A stretch of DNA of 64,000 nucleotides. Source: Betaproteobacteria bacterium. GTDB lineage: Bacteria > Pseudomonadota > Gammaproteobacteria > Burkholderiales > Thiobacillaceae. Shown here in pieces: positions 1 through 8,235 of the stretch. Under the pieces are notes generated by a model that made no database searches, had not been told where the DNA came from, and saw only the letters and a program-made list of their open reading frames with translations. Both the position numbers and the translations under genes were made by a program. The stretch spans positions 62,001 to 126,000 of the forward strand of contig JACRNB010000005.1 in assembly GCA_016219425.1 (NCBI GenBank), written 5' to 3'. The stretch's first letter is position 1. Every line of letters begins with the position of its first letter.

Positions 1-271
1 GGTCGGACAGGAGTTCAAAGGGGAACTGATGCTTGGCCTTGAAACCTTCGTGGGACTTCACGCTGTCGCGGGAAATCCCGAACACCTCCCAGCCCAGGGC
101 CTGGAATTCGGGGTGCAGGTCGCGGAATTCCAGGCCTTCCGTGGTGCAGCCCGGGGTGTTGTCCTTGGGGTAGAAGTACAGGACGATGCCGCGTCCTTTC
201 AGATTTGCCAGGCGGAGGGTCTTGCCGCCGGTGGCGGCCAATTCGAAATCCGGCGCGGGGTGTTGTTCCAT
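1..271 (-). CDS. bcp: Thioredoxin-dependent peroxiredoxin, Bcp/PrxQ type (3' end cut by window edge)
   Basis: This ORF is open to the window edge and is therefore absent from the ORF track. Translating the minus strand from the ATG at 269-271 gives 90 residues starting MEQHPAPDFELAATGGK. The peroxidatic motif PxxxTxxC is present as PKDNTPGCT, with the catalytic cysteine near residue 42. The family reduces hydroperoxides in the cytoplasm using thioredoxin. The resolving cysteine that many Bcp proteins carry five residues later is replaced by leucine, so this may be a one-Cys enzyme or may use a cysteine beyond the visible part. In many proteobacteria bcp lies next to gcvR. Here the gcvR-like gene is the next minus-strand gene, with one convergent gene between them. 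Confidence 0.93.
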   Translation of the reverse strand, partial: MEQHPAPDFELAATGGKTLRLANLKGRGIVLYFYPKDNTPGCTTEGLEFRDLHPEFQALGWEVFGISRDSVKSHEGFKAKHQFPFELLSD

Positions 272-434
272 GGCTAGCTCGGACGTGAAACTGCTCGGAT
301 TATCAACGAGCCTCGGAAAACCCATCAACCCGGATTGTGCATGAGTCGGCCCTTCAAGCCGCCGCGCAGTCCGGCGCGGGGCCGGGGCTAGAATGAGCCC
401 CGTCGCCGCGTTCTGACTTACCCAGGAGATGATC

Positions 435-965
435 ATGCTGGAATCCCTTGCTTTCGCCCTCGTCAAAACCCTGATCTCGTTCATGTTCCAGCAACACCTG
501 GAAGAGAGTCAGGCGGTGCGCATGGAAGGCGCCCCCGCCTGGTACTACCGCCAGGCGGAAAACCAGTTGTGCGAATCGGCCTTTGCCCAGGGCGGGCTGG
601 AGGCGGTGGAGGCTTCCAAATCCAATGCGCGGGCGCAACTGGTCACGCGCATCAATCGCGCCATGGATGTGGTGATCTACGACAACTTCCGCAATCGCCG
701 TGATCCGGCGGAACGGGATCTGATCGACCGCTTCCGTCTGGATGCGGACCTGCCCGTCTTTGTGGACGGCAGCGCCGTGGACGAGAACCTGGAATACCGG
801 GAGCAGCAACGTACCGCCTACGCCCGCGCCTGCCTGCCCAAGGAGAAGCTGGTTTCCTACCAGACCGAGCGCGTGGGAAAACTGCGGAAGTCCGTCACCC
901 TGCATCGCCGCGACCGCGGGTTTGAGGAGATGGATGCTGACGTGGGCAAGCCGGCGAAGAAGTGA
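435..965 (+). CDS. Hypothetical protein, possibly LPP20-like
   Basis: This is a 176-residue protein that I do not recognise with confidence. A strong AGGAG at 424-428 sits six bases before the ATG at 435, so that start is preferred over the ATG at 429. The N-terminus is hydrophobic (LESLAFALVKTLISF) but lacks a clear cleavage site. It is followed by a charged domain with the pattern APAWYYRQAENQLCESAFAQ and alanine-spaced helices. That pattern recalls LPP20-type domains, which is inference only. The gene is convergent with the gcvR-like gene and separates it from bcp. Nothing in the sequence indicates a specific function. Confidence 0.72.
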   Translation: MLESLAFALVKTLISFMFQQHLEESQAVRMEGAPAWYYRQAENQLCESAFAQGGLEAVEASKSNARAQLVTRINRAMDVVIYDNFRNRRDPAERDLIDRFRLDADLPVFVDGSAVDENLEYREQQRTAYARACLPKEKLVSYQTERVGKLRKSVTLHRRDRGFEEMDADVGKPAKK

Positions 966-1011
966 CCGATTCACTGCGCCCGGGCCGCCCCCCGCTGCGG
1001 GGGCGAGTCGT

Positions 1012-1548
1012 TCAGCCCCGGGCCGGCTCCATCACCGCATCCAGGTTCAGGTTGTCGCAGTAATCAAAGAAATCGCCGCGCAGGGTGGGCAGATGCATGT
1101 TGGCGGGCACGCCGATGGTGATGTTGACCGAGAACATGGGGGTGCCGGTGTGGGGCGCGGGATAGGTCTCGGTGCCCAGTTCCTCGATGTTGATGCCCTG
1201 GCGTGAGAAGAACTCCGCCATCTTGTGCACGATGCCCGGATGGTCCATGGCCACCACGTTGACGCGGTAGGGCACCAGGGGCACGGGGCGTTCCTGGGGG
1301 CGGGTGCGCTTGTGCAGGATGGACAACCCCAGTTCCTCGCCGATGCCCGCCATGCGGTCCTCCAGCTTGGTCAGGGCGTGCCAGGGGCCGGAGATCAGCA
1401 TGAGGATGGCGAACTGGCCGCCCAGTACGGCCATGCGGGATTCCTCGATATTGCCGCCGGCATCCAGAACCCGGCTGGTAAAGCGTTCCACCAGACCCAC
1501 CCGGTCGTCGCCGGAGGCGGTAATGGCGAGATAGTCGATGTTGCTCAT
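1012..1548 (-). CDS. gcvR: Glycine cleavage repressor-like protein with two ACT domains
   Basis: This is a 178-residue cytoplasmic protein built from two ACT-type domains, at roughly residues 5-75 and 93-170. The first begins YLAITASGDDRVGLVERFTS and the second contains the ACT signature VAMDHPGIVHKMAEFFSRQG. Family members bind amino acids. E. coli GcvR antagonises GcvA at the glycine cleavage operon, although many homologues have untested roles. The ATG at 1548 is chosen because GGAG lies just upstream; the TTG used in the ORF track would itself overlap that ribosome binding site. The bcp gene on the same strand supports the usual gcvR-bcp pairing. Confidence 0.85.
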   Translation of the reverse strand: MSNIDYLAITASGDDRVGLVERFTSRVLDAGGNIEESRMAVLGGQFAILMLISGPWHALTKLEDRMAGIGEELGLSILHKRTRPQERPVPLVPYRVNVVAMDHPGIVHKMAEFFSRQGINIEELGTETYPAPHTGTPMFSVNITIGVPANMHLPTLRGDFFDYCDNLNLDAVMEPARG

Positions 1549-1576
1549 GGCGTGCTCCAAAGGGGATGCGCGGATT

Positions 1577-2233
1577 CTACCCGGCGACCGGGCATTGGGC
1601 GTTCAGAGGGCAAGCGCCGCAACGAGGGCGGGGGCGGCAGAATTCCTTGCCCAGATGCACGATCAGCGCGTGGTACTCGTTGTACAGCGCCCGATCCGGC
1701 GGCAGATGCGCGGTGAAGGCGGCCTGGATCTCGCTATAGCGCTCATCGCCCCGCAGCCGCCCCAGGCGGGTGAAGAGGCGACGGGTATAGGCATCCACCA
1801 CGAACACCTGCAGGTCCAGGGCGTAGAGCAGGATGGAATCCGCCGTTTCCTCCCCCACCCCATTCACCGCCAGCAGGCGGCGGCGCAACTCCGGCAGGGG
1901 GGCGGCCTGCGCCAGCAGCACCGGGTCGTCGAGCGCGCCTTCCTGCTCCAGATACGCGCACAGGGCCTTGAGACGGCGCGTCTTGACGTTGAAATAGCCC
2001 GCCGGACGGATCAGATCGGCCAGCGTCGCCGGTTCCAGATCGAGCAGGGCGCGGCCCGACAGGGCGTTGGCGGCCTTGAGCCGGGCGATGGCCTTCTCCA
2101 CGTTGCCCCAGGCCGTGTTCTGGGTCAGCACCGCCCCCGTCATCACCTCGAAGGGGGTGTCGCCCGGCCACCAGTGTTGCGGGCCGAAGGCGGCCAGGAG
2201 GCGGTCGTGGATGTGGAGCCAGGCGGGGTTCAT
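1577..2233 (-). CDS. Endonuclease III-family DNA glycosylase with FeS cluster (probably monofunctional)
   Basis: This 218-residue HhH-GPD DNA glycosylase acts in base excision repair. The helix-hairpin-helix reads LLAVNGVGEETADSILLYA, followed by the catalytic-Asp region FVVDAYTRR. The C-terminus carries four cysteines, CRPRPRCGACPLNAQC, expected to hold a [4Fe-4S] cluster. In endonuclease III the hairpin reads GRKTA and its lysine gives the lyase activity. Here that position is glutamate, so this is more likely a monofunctional glycosylase of the MagIII or endonuclease III-related group than true Nth. The substrate cannot be read from the sequence. The gene is divergent from hslR, with the two starts only 17 bases apart. 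Confidence 0.86.
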   Translation of the reverse strand: MNPAWLHIHDRLLAAFGPQHWWPGDTPFEVMTGAVLTQNTAWGNVEKAIARLKAANALSGRALLDLEPATLADLIRPAGYFNVKTRRLKALCAYLEQEGALDDPVLLAQAAPLPELRRRLLAVNGVGEETADSILLYALDLQVFVVDAYTRRLFTRLGRLRGDERYSEIQAAFTAHLPPDRALYNEYHALIVHLGKEFCRPRPRCGACPLNAQCPVAG

Positions 2234-2250
2234 CTCGCTATGATCGCCGC

Positions 2251-2640
2251 ATGACACAAGAACCCCCAACCGTCCGCCTCGACAAATGGCTCTGGGCCGC
2301 CCGCTTCTTCAAGACTCGCAATCTGGCGCAGGACGCCATCGAGGCCGGCCACGTCCAGCTCAACGGCGCGCGCGCCAAATCCAGCCGGGACGTGCGCGCG
2401 GGCGACCGCCTGGAACTGCGGGCGGGCAACCAGAAGTGGTTGCTCACTGTGCGCGCCGTATCGACCCGGCGCGGCCCGGCTCCGGTAGCCCAGGCTCTGT
2501 ACGAAGAGGATGCCTGCGGGCGTGAAGCGCGTCTGCTTCAGATCGAAGCGGCGCATCAGGCGGCGGACCCCGGCGCCGTCCTGCGGGGCCGGCCCACCAA
2601 GCGCGACCGGCGCATGATTCATCGTTTTACGGATTCCTGA
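2251..2640 (+). CDS. hslR: RNA-binding S4-domain heat-shock protein Hsp15
   Basis: This 129-residue protein has an N-terminal S4 RNA-binding fold: RLDKWLWAARFFKTRNLAQ, then AIEAGHVQLNGARAKSSRDV. It ends in a basic tail, GRPTKRDRRMIHRFTDS, typical of Hsp15. Family knowledge: Hsp15 binds stalled 50S subunits that still carry a nascent chain and helps to recycle them. Length and domain order match the family. It is divergent from the glycosylase gene and is followed by an AT-rich spacer and a toxin-antitoxin pair. Confidence 0.9.
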   Translation: MTQEPPTVRLDKWLWAARFFKTRNLAQDAIEAGHVQLNGARAKSSRDVRAGDRLELRAGNQKWLLTVRAVSTRRGPAPVAQALYEEDACGREARLLQIEAAHQAADPGAVLRGRPTKRDRRMIHRFTDS

Positions 2641-2703
2641 GCGCCGCCTGCGGTTCTGCGCGAACGAGGTTATCCCCTGCTTGCTGCGCCTCGTTGCGTG
2701 CAA

Positions 2704-2722
2704 TTGACACATATTTATGTGT
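2704..2722 (+). promoter_or_regulatory. Palindromic operator and -35 of the RHH/PIN module
   Basis: The AT-rich stretch contains a perfect inverted repeat with 7-bp arms and a 2-bp spacer, ACACATA tt TATGTGT (2707-2722). It overlaps a consensus-like TTGACA at 2704-2709. It lies about 40 bases before the antitoxin ATG and stands out from the GC-rich surroundings. RHH antitoxins usually repress their own operon by binding such palindromes, so autoregulation is the likely role. No good -10 was found at standard spacing. Confidence 0.6.
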
Positions 2723-2759
2723 TATTTTTCTGGTGTGCCCGTCAGATAAAGGAAAGACC

Positions 2760-3107
2760 ATGTCTGCTACCGTCAACTTCACCGGTTCAGTCGATCGCGA
2801 TCTGCTCAAGCGCGCCAAGGTGGTGGCGGCGAAGGCGGATACCTCGATCAATGCCTTGTTCAATTCGGAACTGCGTCACCTGGTGGAGACCTTTGAGGCG
2901 GCGGAGATGAGCGGAAACCAGAATTTCCGCGTCTTGCTGGATTTTTCCCTGGGCCGTGCGGATGACCGGGCGACCCTGGCGCGACTGGGAATAGGCAGCG
3001 AGGAAGATTTGTTTTTGCTGATGGCCCAGGCGCATCTGCCCATGCCGCGTCTGCCGGAAGGGGTTACCCGAGCGATGGCGGACAGCCTCGACGCCCTGGC
3101 GGGTTGA
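2760..3107 (+). CDS. Putative antitoxin, ribbon-helix-helix-like
   Basis: This is a 115-residue protein with a short strand-helix-helix start, ATVNFTGSVDRDLLKRAKV then DTSINALFNSELRHLVETFE, as in RHH DNA-binding antitoxins. The C-terminal half, roughly residues 55-115, would bind the toxin. The ATG at 2760 follows a GGAAAGA ribosome site; the TTG at 2694 in the ORF track lies upstream of the probable promoter and is rejected. Four bases separate its stop from the start of the PIN-like gene, so the two form one operon. The 16-bp palindrome upstream supports autorepression. The antitoxin role is inferred from fold and context. Confidence 0.68.
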   Translation: MSATVNFTGSVDRDLLKRAKVVAAKADTSINALFNSELRHLVETFEAAEMSGNQNFRVLLDFSLGRADDRATLARLGIGSEEDLFLLMAQAHLPMPRLPEGVTRAMADSLDALAG

Positions 3108-3111
3108 GCGG

Positions 3112-3636
3112 ATGGCCGCCGACATCACCTTGCTGCCCGATGCCGGGCCGCTGATCACCCTGGCCTATGCGGAGGCGCTGGATCTGTTGTTGAAACCGGG
3201 GTGGCAGGTGGAAATCGTGGATATGGTGTTGCACGAAGTCACCCGAAATGAGACGCCGACCAGTCGCGCCATTGGCGAGTGGGTAGCGGCCCGGCAATTG
3301 CCTGTCCGCGCCACGCAGTTGTTCCGGCAATACCAGAGGGCGCAGGCCGAGGCGGCGACACCGCCCGGCAAGGCCAATCTGGGCGAATTCGCCATTCAGG
3401 AGGCCATGAGCCAGTTTGCCCTGCTGGACCCGCCGCGCGCCGGGGTATTTCTGTTTGAAGACCACAAGATCGCGCGCGCAGGTTTTCTCTTGCCGGAGAA
3501 CGCACGCAAGGTAAGCACCCGCGCCTTTCTGCTGTTTCTGGAACGGCGCGGGTGGTTGGAATCTGCCGCCGAGGTTGAGCTTTGCGCCGTGCGCAACGGG
3601 CGGCGTTTCTCGCAATTGCGATTTCCACCCGGGTAA
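3112..3636 (+). CDS. Putative PIN-domain ribonuclease toxin
   Basis: This 174-residue protein shows the acidic layout of PIN nucleases: LLPDAGPLITLA (first Asp near residue 10), a glutamate in VLHEVTRNE, a later NLGEFAIQEA segment and the final FLFEDHKIAR block. PIN toxins cut RNA with a metal-ion site made of these acidic residues. It directly follows the RHH-like gene, which is the usual antitoxin-toxin order. A PIN protein with another role is possible, but the pairing and the upstream operator make a type II toxin-antitoxin module the best reading. Confidence 0.7.
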   Translation: MAADITLLPDAGPLITLAYAEALDLLLKPGWQVEIVDMVLHEVTRNETPTSRAIGEWVAARQLPVRATQLFRQYQRAQAEAATPPGKANLGEFAIQEAMSQFALLDPPRAGVFLFEDHKIARAGFLLPENARKVSTRAFLLFLERRGWLESAAEVELCAVRNGRRFSQLRFPPG

Positions 3637-3661
3637 CCCACATCCACGTTTTGAGGCGGCC

Positions 3662-4855
3662 ATGAATCCCTACGACTGCATCGTCATCGGCGGCGGCGCC
3701 AGCGGCCTGGTGAGCGCATCCCTTCTGGCCGAGGCCGGACGTCGGGTGCTGCTGCTGGAGGCCTCCGGGCGTCTGGGCGGCTGCGTCCACACCTGGCGGC
3801 CTGCGCCGGATTTCTGGCTCGAACTGGGCGCGCACACCGCTTACAACTCCTACGGTCCCCTGCTGGAGGCCCTGGCGCGGCGGGGCCGCCTGGGCGAACT
3901 GCTGACGCGGGAGAAGATGGGCTATCAGTTCGCGGATGAGGAAGGCCGCCTGCAATCGCCCCTGGCGCGGCTGAGTTTTCTGGAGGCGGCGTTGCGCGTC
4001 CCCTTCGGGCTCACCCGGCCCAAGGCGGGGCGCACGGTGCAGGAGTGGTTCGGCGGCCTGCTCGGTTCGGGCAATTACCAGCGCCTGCTGGGGCCGGCCT
4101 TTGCCGCCGTGCTGTCCCAGTCGGCGGACAACTTCCCGGCGGAGTGGTTGTTCCGGCCCAAGCCGCGCATGAAGGCCGCGCCGCGCAAGTTCACCTTCCC
4201 CGGCGGTTTGCAGGGGCTGCTGGAGGCGCTGGCGCAGGATGCGCCCTTCACGACCCGCACCGGTGTGCGGGTGGATGCGGTGCAACGCGAGGCCGGCGGT
4301 TTTGCCGTGACGGCGGCGGGGGAACGTCTGACGGCGCGGCAACTGGTGCTGGCCACGCCGGTGGATGTGGCTGCGGCGTTGCTTGCGGAGTCGTATCCCG
4401 AGGCCGCCCGGCGCTTGCACGATTACCCCATGTCTACCAGCGAGGCCCTGGGGGTGGTGTTGCCCGCCGCCAGGACATCCTTGCGCAAGGTGGCGGGGCT
4501 GATCGGCGCGGAGGAACCGTTCTGGTCCGTGGTGACGCGAGACCCCGTGCCCCATGCCGAATACCGCGGTTTCACCTTCCATTTCCGCCCCGGCCTGCTG
4601 GGGCAGGAGGCCAAGCTGGCCCGCATCGCCCGCCTGCTGGGGGTGACGCCGGGGGATTTTCTGCATGTCGAGTCGGCGGTGAACCGCCTGCCTGCGCCGG
4701 GGGTGGCCCATCTGGCGCGCATGGCGGAACTGGATGCGCAGTGGACCGGCGAGCCAGTCGCACTGGTCGGCAATTACCTCACCGGCCTGTCCATCGGCGA
4801 CTGCGCCGAGCGCGCAGCGGCGGAGGTGCAGCGGCTGCTTTCCCTGCCGCACTAG
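3662..4855 (+). CDS. FAD-dependent oxidoreductase of the amine oxidase / protoporphyrinogen oxidase family
   Basis: This 397-residue flavoprotein opens with a Rossmann dinucleotide motif, CIVIGGGASGLVSASLLAEA, followed by LLLEASGRLGG. It contains a FPGGLQGLLEAL segment and ends with LVGNYLTGLSIGDCAERA. That C-terminal FAD-binding motif is characteristic of the HemY-type protoporphyrinogen oxidase and phytoene desaturase group. Oxidation of protoporphyrinogen IX in heme synthesis is therefore plausible, but related desaturases and amine oxidases share these motifs. The ATG at 3662 is chosen because the upstream in-frame extension runs back into the PIN gene. No heme genes are adjacent. Confidence 0.78.
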   Translation: MNPYDCIVIGGGASGLVSASLLAEAGRRVLLLEASGRLGGCVHTWRPAPDFWLELGAHTAYNSYGPLLEALARRGRLGELLTREKMGYQFADEEGRLQSPLARLSFLEAALRVPFGLTRPKAGRTVQEWFGGLLGSGNYQRLLGPAFAAVLSQSADNFPAEWLFRPKPRMKAAPRKFTFPGGLQGLLEALAQDAPFTTRTGVRVDAVQREAGGFAVTAAGERLTARQLVLATPVDVAAALLAESYPEAARRLHDYPMSTSEALGVVLPAARTSLRKVAGLIGAEEPFWSVVTRDPVPHAEYRGFTFHFRPGLLGQEAKLARIARLLGVTPGDFLHVESAVNRLPAPGVAHLARMAELDAQWTGEPVALVGNYLTGLSIGDCAERAAAEVQRLLSLPH

Positions 4856-4899
4856 GATTTGCGCCGATACAATCCGCGCGTTGCCCGAACCGAACCGCC

Positions 4900-5142
4900 G
4901 TGCGCTCCCTCTCCCTGATCCTGAAAGTTCTCCTGTTCCTGCTGCTGCTGGGGTTTGCGGCCAAGAACAGCGATGCGGTCCGGTTGCGCTATTTCCTCGG
5001 GCTGGAGTGGCAGGCGCCGCTTTCTTTGGTGATCCTGGCGGCCTTCGCCATCGGGCTTTTCCTCGGGCTTCTGGCCTGTTCCCTGCGCCTGCTGCGCGCC
5101 CATCGCGAGTTGCGCACCCTGCGCGCCGCCTCCCGTGAGTGA
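4900..5142 (+). CDS. lapA: Lipopolysaccharide assembly protein A (LapA domain)
   Basis: This 80-residue inner-membrane protein has two hydrophobic helices, LILKVLLFLLLLGF and LVILAAFAIGLFLGLLACSL, and a basic cytoplasmic tail. This is the DUF1049/LapA layout. LapA works with LapB to couple LPS synthesis to proteolysis of LpxC by FtsH. The start is a GTG at 4900; the longer upstream ORF in this frame is a shadow of the preceding gene. Its stop overlaps the region where lapB starts, so translation is probably coupled. The small size and lapB neighbour make the call firm. Confidence 0.88.
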   Translation: MRSLSLILKVLLFLLLLGFAAKNSDAVRLRYFLGLEWQAPLSLVILAAFAIGLFLGLLACSLRLLRAHRELRTLRAASRE

Positions 5143-5143
5143 T

Positions 5144-6301
5144 ATGGAACTCGAAGCCTGGCATTTACTGATTCTTCCCCTGTTCTTCGCCCTGGGCTGG
5201 GCGGCGGCGCGGGTGGATATCCGCCATGTGGTGCGCGAGTCGCGCGCGGTGCCACAGTCCTACTTCAAGGGGCTGAACTACCTGCTCAACGAGCAGCCGG
5301 ACAAGGCCATCGAGGCCTTTCTGGAAGTGGCGCGCATGGACCCGGATACGCTGGAGCTGCACTTTGCCCTGGGCGCGCTGTTCCGTCGCCGCGGCGAGCT
5401 GGACCGCGCCATCCGCATCCACCAGAACCTGGTGGACCGCGCCGATCTGCCCCAGGACACGCGCATGAAGGCGATGTACGAGTTGGGCGAGGACTATTTC
5501 AAGGCGGGCCTGCTGGACCGCGCCGAGACGGTGTTTCGTCGCCTGGAGTCCGGCAGTCTGGCGCTGGACGCTTTGCGCAACATCCTCAATATCCAGGTGC
5601 TGACCAAGGACTGGAATGCGGCGATCCAGACCGCGGATCGGCTGGAACGCCTGGGCAGCCCCGCGCAGCAGACCGATGCAGCCCACTATCACTGCGAGCT
5701 GGCTGCCGCGGCCATGCTGAAGAACGATGCCGGGGCCGCACGGGAGGAACTGGGCCGGGCGCTGGAGCGCAACCCGCGCGCCGCCCGCGCCTGGCTCCTG
5801 CTGGGCGATCTGGAGGCGGGGCTGGGGCGCGATGAGGCGGCGATCGAGGCCTGGCGCAAGGTGGAGGGCATGAACCCGACCTATCTGCCGTTGCTGGCGG
5901 AACGTCTGGTGCAGGCGTTCTCCCGGCTGGGGCGGCAGGAGGATGCCGTGCGCCTGCTGCGCGCCTACCTGGAGCGGCAGCCCAGCGCGGACCTGACCCA
6001 CACCCTGTTCCAGACCGTGGCGCAACAGCAGGGCTGGCCCGCCGCGCGCCAACTGGCGGCGGAGGAGTTGAGGCGGCGGCCTCATCTGCGCGCGCTGGAT
6101 GACTATCTCCAGGCGGGCAACTCGGTCAACCCGGATGCGGTGGAAGACCGTCTGGCCCAGGATCTGGTGCATCGCCAGGTCAGCCTGAATTCTTTTTACC
6201 AATGCGTGGAATGCGGCTTCAAGGCGCGCCAGCACTTCTGGCAGTGCCCGGCCTGCGCACGCTGGGAAAGCATTCCGCCGGAACGGACCCAACATGACTG
6301 A
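5144..6301 (+). CDS. lapB: Lipopolysaccharide assembly protein B (TPR/rubredoxin-like)
   Basis: This 385-residue protein starts with a membrane anchor, [18 protein letters not shown]. It continues with TPR repeats ([20 protein letters not shown] onward) and ends in a rubredoxin-like metal site, [18 protein letters not shown]. LapB recruits LpxC to FtsH and so controls LPS levels. The ATG at 5144 gives the usual MELEAWHLL-type N-terminus. A GTG at 5135 that overlaps the lapA stop is a possible alternative. The stop overlaps the pyrF start by eight bases. Confidence 0.92.
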   Translation: MELEAWHLLILPLFFALGWAAARVDIRHVVRESRAVPQSYFKGLNYLLNEQPDKAIEAFLEVARMDPDTLELHFALGALFRRRGELDRAIRIHQNLVDRADLPQDTRMKAMYELGEDYFKAGLLDRAETVFRRLESGSLALDALRNILNIQVLTKDWNAAIQTADRLERLGSPAQQTDAAHYHCELAAAAMLKNDAGAAREELGRALERNPRAARAWLLLGDLEAGLGRDEAAIEAWRKVEGMNPTYLPLLAERLVQAFSRLGRQEDAVRLLRAYLERQPSADLTHTLFQTVAQQQGWPAARQLAAEELRRRPHLRALDDYLQAGNSVNPDAVEDRLAQDLVHRQVSLNSFYQCVECGFKARQHFWQCPACARWESIPPERTQHD

Positions 6302-7067
6302 TCCCCATAAACACGCAGGGCCGTCCCAAGGGTTTATTGCCCCCTCGGGGGGGGGGGGGAGTCGCATCGTGGTGGCCCTGGACTACGCCGATGCAGCGTC
6401 GGCGCGGGCCTTCGTCGCGCGGGTGCGGCCCGAACTGTGCCGCCTCAAGGTGGGCAAGGAACTGTTCGTGAGCGCCGGCCCGGCCTTCGTGGAGGAACTG
6501 GCGGCCCAGGGCTACGCCGTGTTTCTGGATCTGAAGTTCCACGACATCCCCAACACCGTGGCGCAGGCGTGCAAGGCCGCCGCGCGCCTGGGGGTGTGGA
6601 TGATGAATGTGCATGCCAGCGGTGGTCCGCGCATGCTGGCGGCGGCGCGCGAGGCGCTGGAGGGGGTGGCGTCCCGCCCCAGGCTCATCGCCGTGACCGT
6701 GTTGACCAGCATGGGGGCGGAGGAACTCGCCGCCATTGGCGTCGCCGCCAGCCCGGAGGCGCAGGTGCAGCGGCTGGCGGCGTTGACGCAGGAGGCGGGA
6801 CTGGATGGCGTGGTGTGCTCGGCGCGCGAAGCGCCCCTGCTGCGCCAACACGCCGGCCCCGGTTTTCTGTTGGTGACGCCGGGCATCCGCCCCGCCGGTG
6901 CCGACGCGGGCGACCAGACCCGCATCCTGACGCCGGCCCAGGCGCTCGCGGCAGGCGCCGATTATCTGGTGATCGGTCGCCCCATCACCCAGGCGGTCGA
7001 CCCCATTCTTGCGCTGCAACTGATTTCCGCTGAAACAGCGCCGTTCACCCAAGGGCCCACCCCATGA
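6294..7067 (+). CDS. pyrF: Orotidine 5'-phosphate decarboxylase
   Basis: This 257-residue enzyme performs the last step of UMP synthesis. The catalytic DxKxxD motif is [13 protein letters not shown], with the lysine near residue 81. The phosphate-binding end reads [13 protein letters not shown] and DYLVIGRPI. The core begins at RIVVALDYA near residue 24. An unusual 23-residue N-terminal extension precedes it and includes a run of 13 G at 6347-6359 that encodes four glycines. No later in-frame ATG or other start precedes the core, so slippage in the tract would frameshift the gene. The start overlaps the lapB end, and the stop overlaps ugd through ATGA. Confidence 0.93.
   Translation: MTDPHKHAGPSQGFIAPSGGGGSRIVVALDYADAASARAFVARVRPELCRLKVGKELFVSAGPAFVEELAAQGYAVFLDLKFHDIPNTVAQACKAAARLGVWMMNVHASGGPRMLAAAREALEGVASRPRLIAVTVLTSMGAEELAAIGVAASPEAQVQRLAALTQEAGLDGVVCSAREAPLLRQHAGPGFLLVTPGIRPAGADAGDQTRILTPAQALAAGADYLVIGRPITQAVDPILALQLISAETAPFTQGPTP
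6347..6359 (+). repeat. Homopolymer tract of 13 G inside pyrF
   Basis: Thirteen consecutive G bases follow CCCCTC within the first 25 codons of pyrF. Such tracts mutate by slipped-strand mispairing. The CCCCCTC-GGGGG surroundings can also fold into a hairpin and may be a degenerate copy of the GC-rich palindromic repeat seen elsewhere in this window. Confidence 0.85.
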
Positions 7068-8230
7068 AAATCGCCATCGCCGGCACCGGCTACGTCGGCC
7101 TTTCCAACGCCGTTCTGCTTGCGCAGCACAACGAGGTGGTCGCGCTCGACATCGTCCCCGAGAAGATCGAGATGCTGAACCGCAAGATCTCGCCCATCGT
7201 CGATGCCGAGCTTGAGGACTATCTGGCTCACAAGCCGCTCAACCTGCGCGCCACGCTCGACAAGCAGGAGGCCTACGCCGGGGCCGAATTCGTGGTCATC
7301 GCTACGCCCACGGATTACGACCCGGAGACCAACTACTTCAACACCAGCACGGTCGAGTCGGTGATCCGGGATGTGAAGGCGATCAACCCCAACGCGGTGA
7401 TGATCCTCAAGTCCACCGTGCCGGTGGGCTACACCGCCAAGCTGAAGGCGCAATACCACTGCAAGAACCTGATTTTCTCGCCCGAGTTCCTGCGCGAGGG
7501 CAAGGCGCTGTACGACAACCTGCACCCCTCCCGCATCATCATCGGCGAGCAGTCGGAACGCGGCGCCACCTTCGCCAACCTGCTCAGGCAGGGAGCCATC
7601 AGGCAGGACGTCCCGGTGCTGTTCACCGACTCCACCGAGGCGGAGGCGATCAAGCTGTTCGCCAACACCTACCTGGCCATGCGCGTGGCGTACTTCAACG
7701 AGCTGGATTCCTACGCCGCCACGCATGGGCTGGACACCAAGCACATCATCGACGGCGTGTGCCTGGACCCCCGCATCGGGTCTCACTACAACAACCCCTC
7801 CTTCGGCTACGGCGGCTACTGTCTGCCCAAGGACACCAAGCAGTTGCTGGCGAATTACCAGGACGTGCCGCAGAACCTGATGCGCGCCATCGTCGATTCG
7901 AACACCACGCGCAAGGACTTCGTCGCCGACAGCATCCTCAAGCGCAAGCCCAAGGTGGTGGGGGTGCACCGCCTGATCATGAAGAGCGGCTCGGACAATT
8001 TCCGCGCCTCCAGCATCCAGGGGATCATGAAGCGCATCAAGGCCAAGGGCATCGAGGTCATCGTCTACGAGCCGGTGCTGAAAGAGGCGGAGTTCTTCCA
8101 CTCCCGCGTGGTCAACGATCTGGCGGAGTTCAAGCGGCAATCCGACGTCATCGTCGCCAACCGCATCACCGACGACCTGCTGGACGTGGCGGACAAGGTC
8201 TACAGCCGAGATCTGTTCGGCAAGGATTGA
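7064..8230 (+). CDS. ugd: UDP-glucose 6-dehydrogenase, short type
   Basis: This 388-residue enzyme makes UDP-glucuronate, a precursor for capsule, exopolysaccharide or modified lipid A. It begins with an NAD-binding motif, [20 protein letters not shown]. The central domain contains [19 protein letters not shown], and the catalytic cysteine lies in [10 protein letters not shown]. The length matches the E. coli-type short enzyme. The ATG overlaps the pyrF stop. Its place after lapAB suggests an envelope role. Confidence 0.95.
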   Translation: MKIAIAGTGYVGLSNAVLLAQHNEVVALDIVPEKIEMLNRKISPIVDAELEDYLAHKPLNLRATLDKQEAYAGAEFVVIATPTDYDPETNYFNTSTVESVIRDVKAINPNAVMILKSTVPVGYTAKLKAQYHCKNLIFSPEFLREGKALYDNLHPSRIIIGEQSERGATFANLLRQGAIRQDVPVLFTDSTEAEAIKLFANTYLAMRVAYFNELDSYAATHGLDTKHIIDGVCLDPRIGSHYNNPSFGYGGYCLPKDTKQLLANYQDVPQNLMRAIVDSNTTRKDFVADSILKRKPKVVGVHRLIMKSGSDNFRASSIQGIMKRIKAKGIEVIVYEPVLKEAEFFHSRVVNDLAEFKRQSDVIVANRITDDLLDVADKVYSRDLFGKD

Positions 8231-8235
8231 GGCGC

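Noticed and set aside
3239-5164. A 641-codon minus-strand ORF across the PIN, FAD oxidoreductase and lapA genes
   Set aside because: It runs antisense to three recognisable genes and has Arg/Gln/Gly-rich composition typical of shadows.
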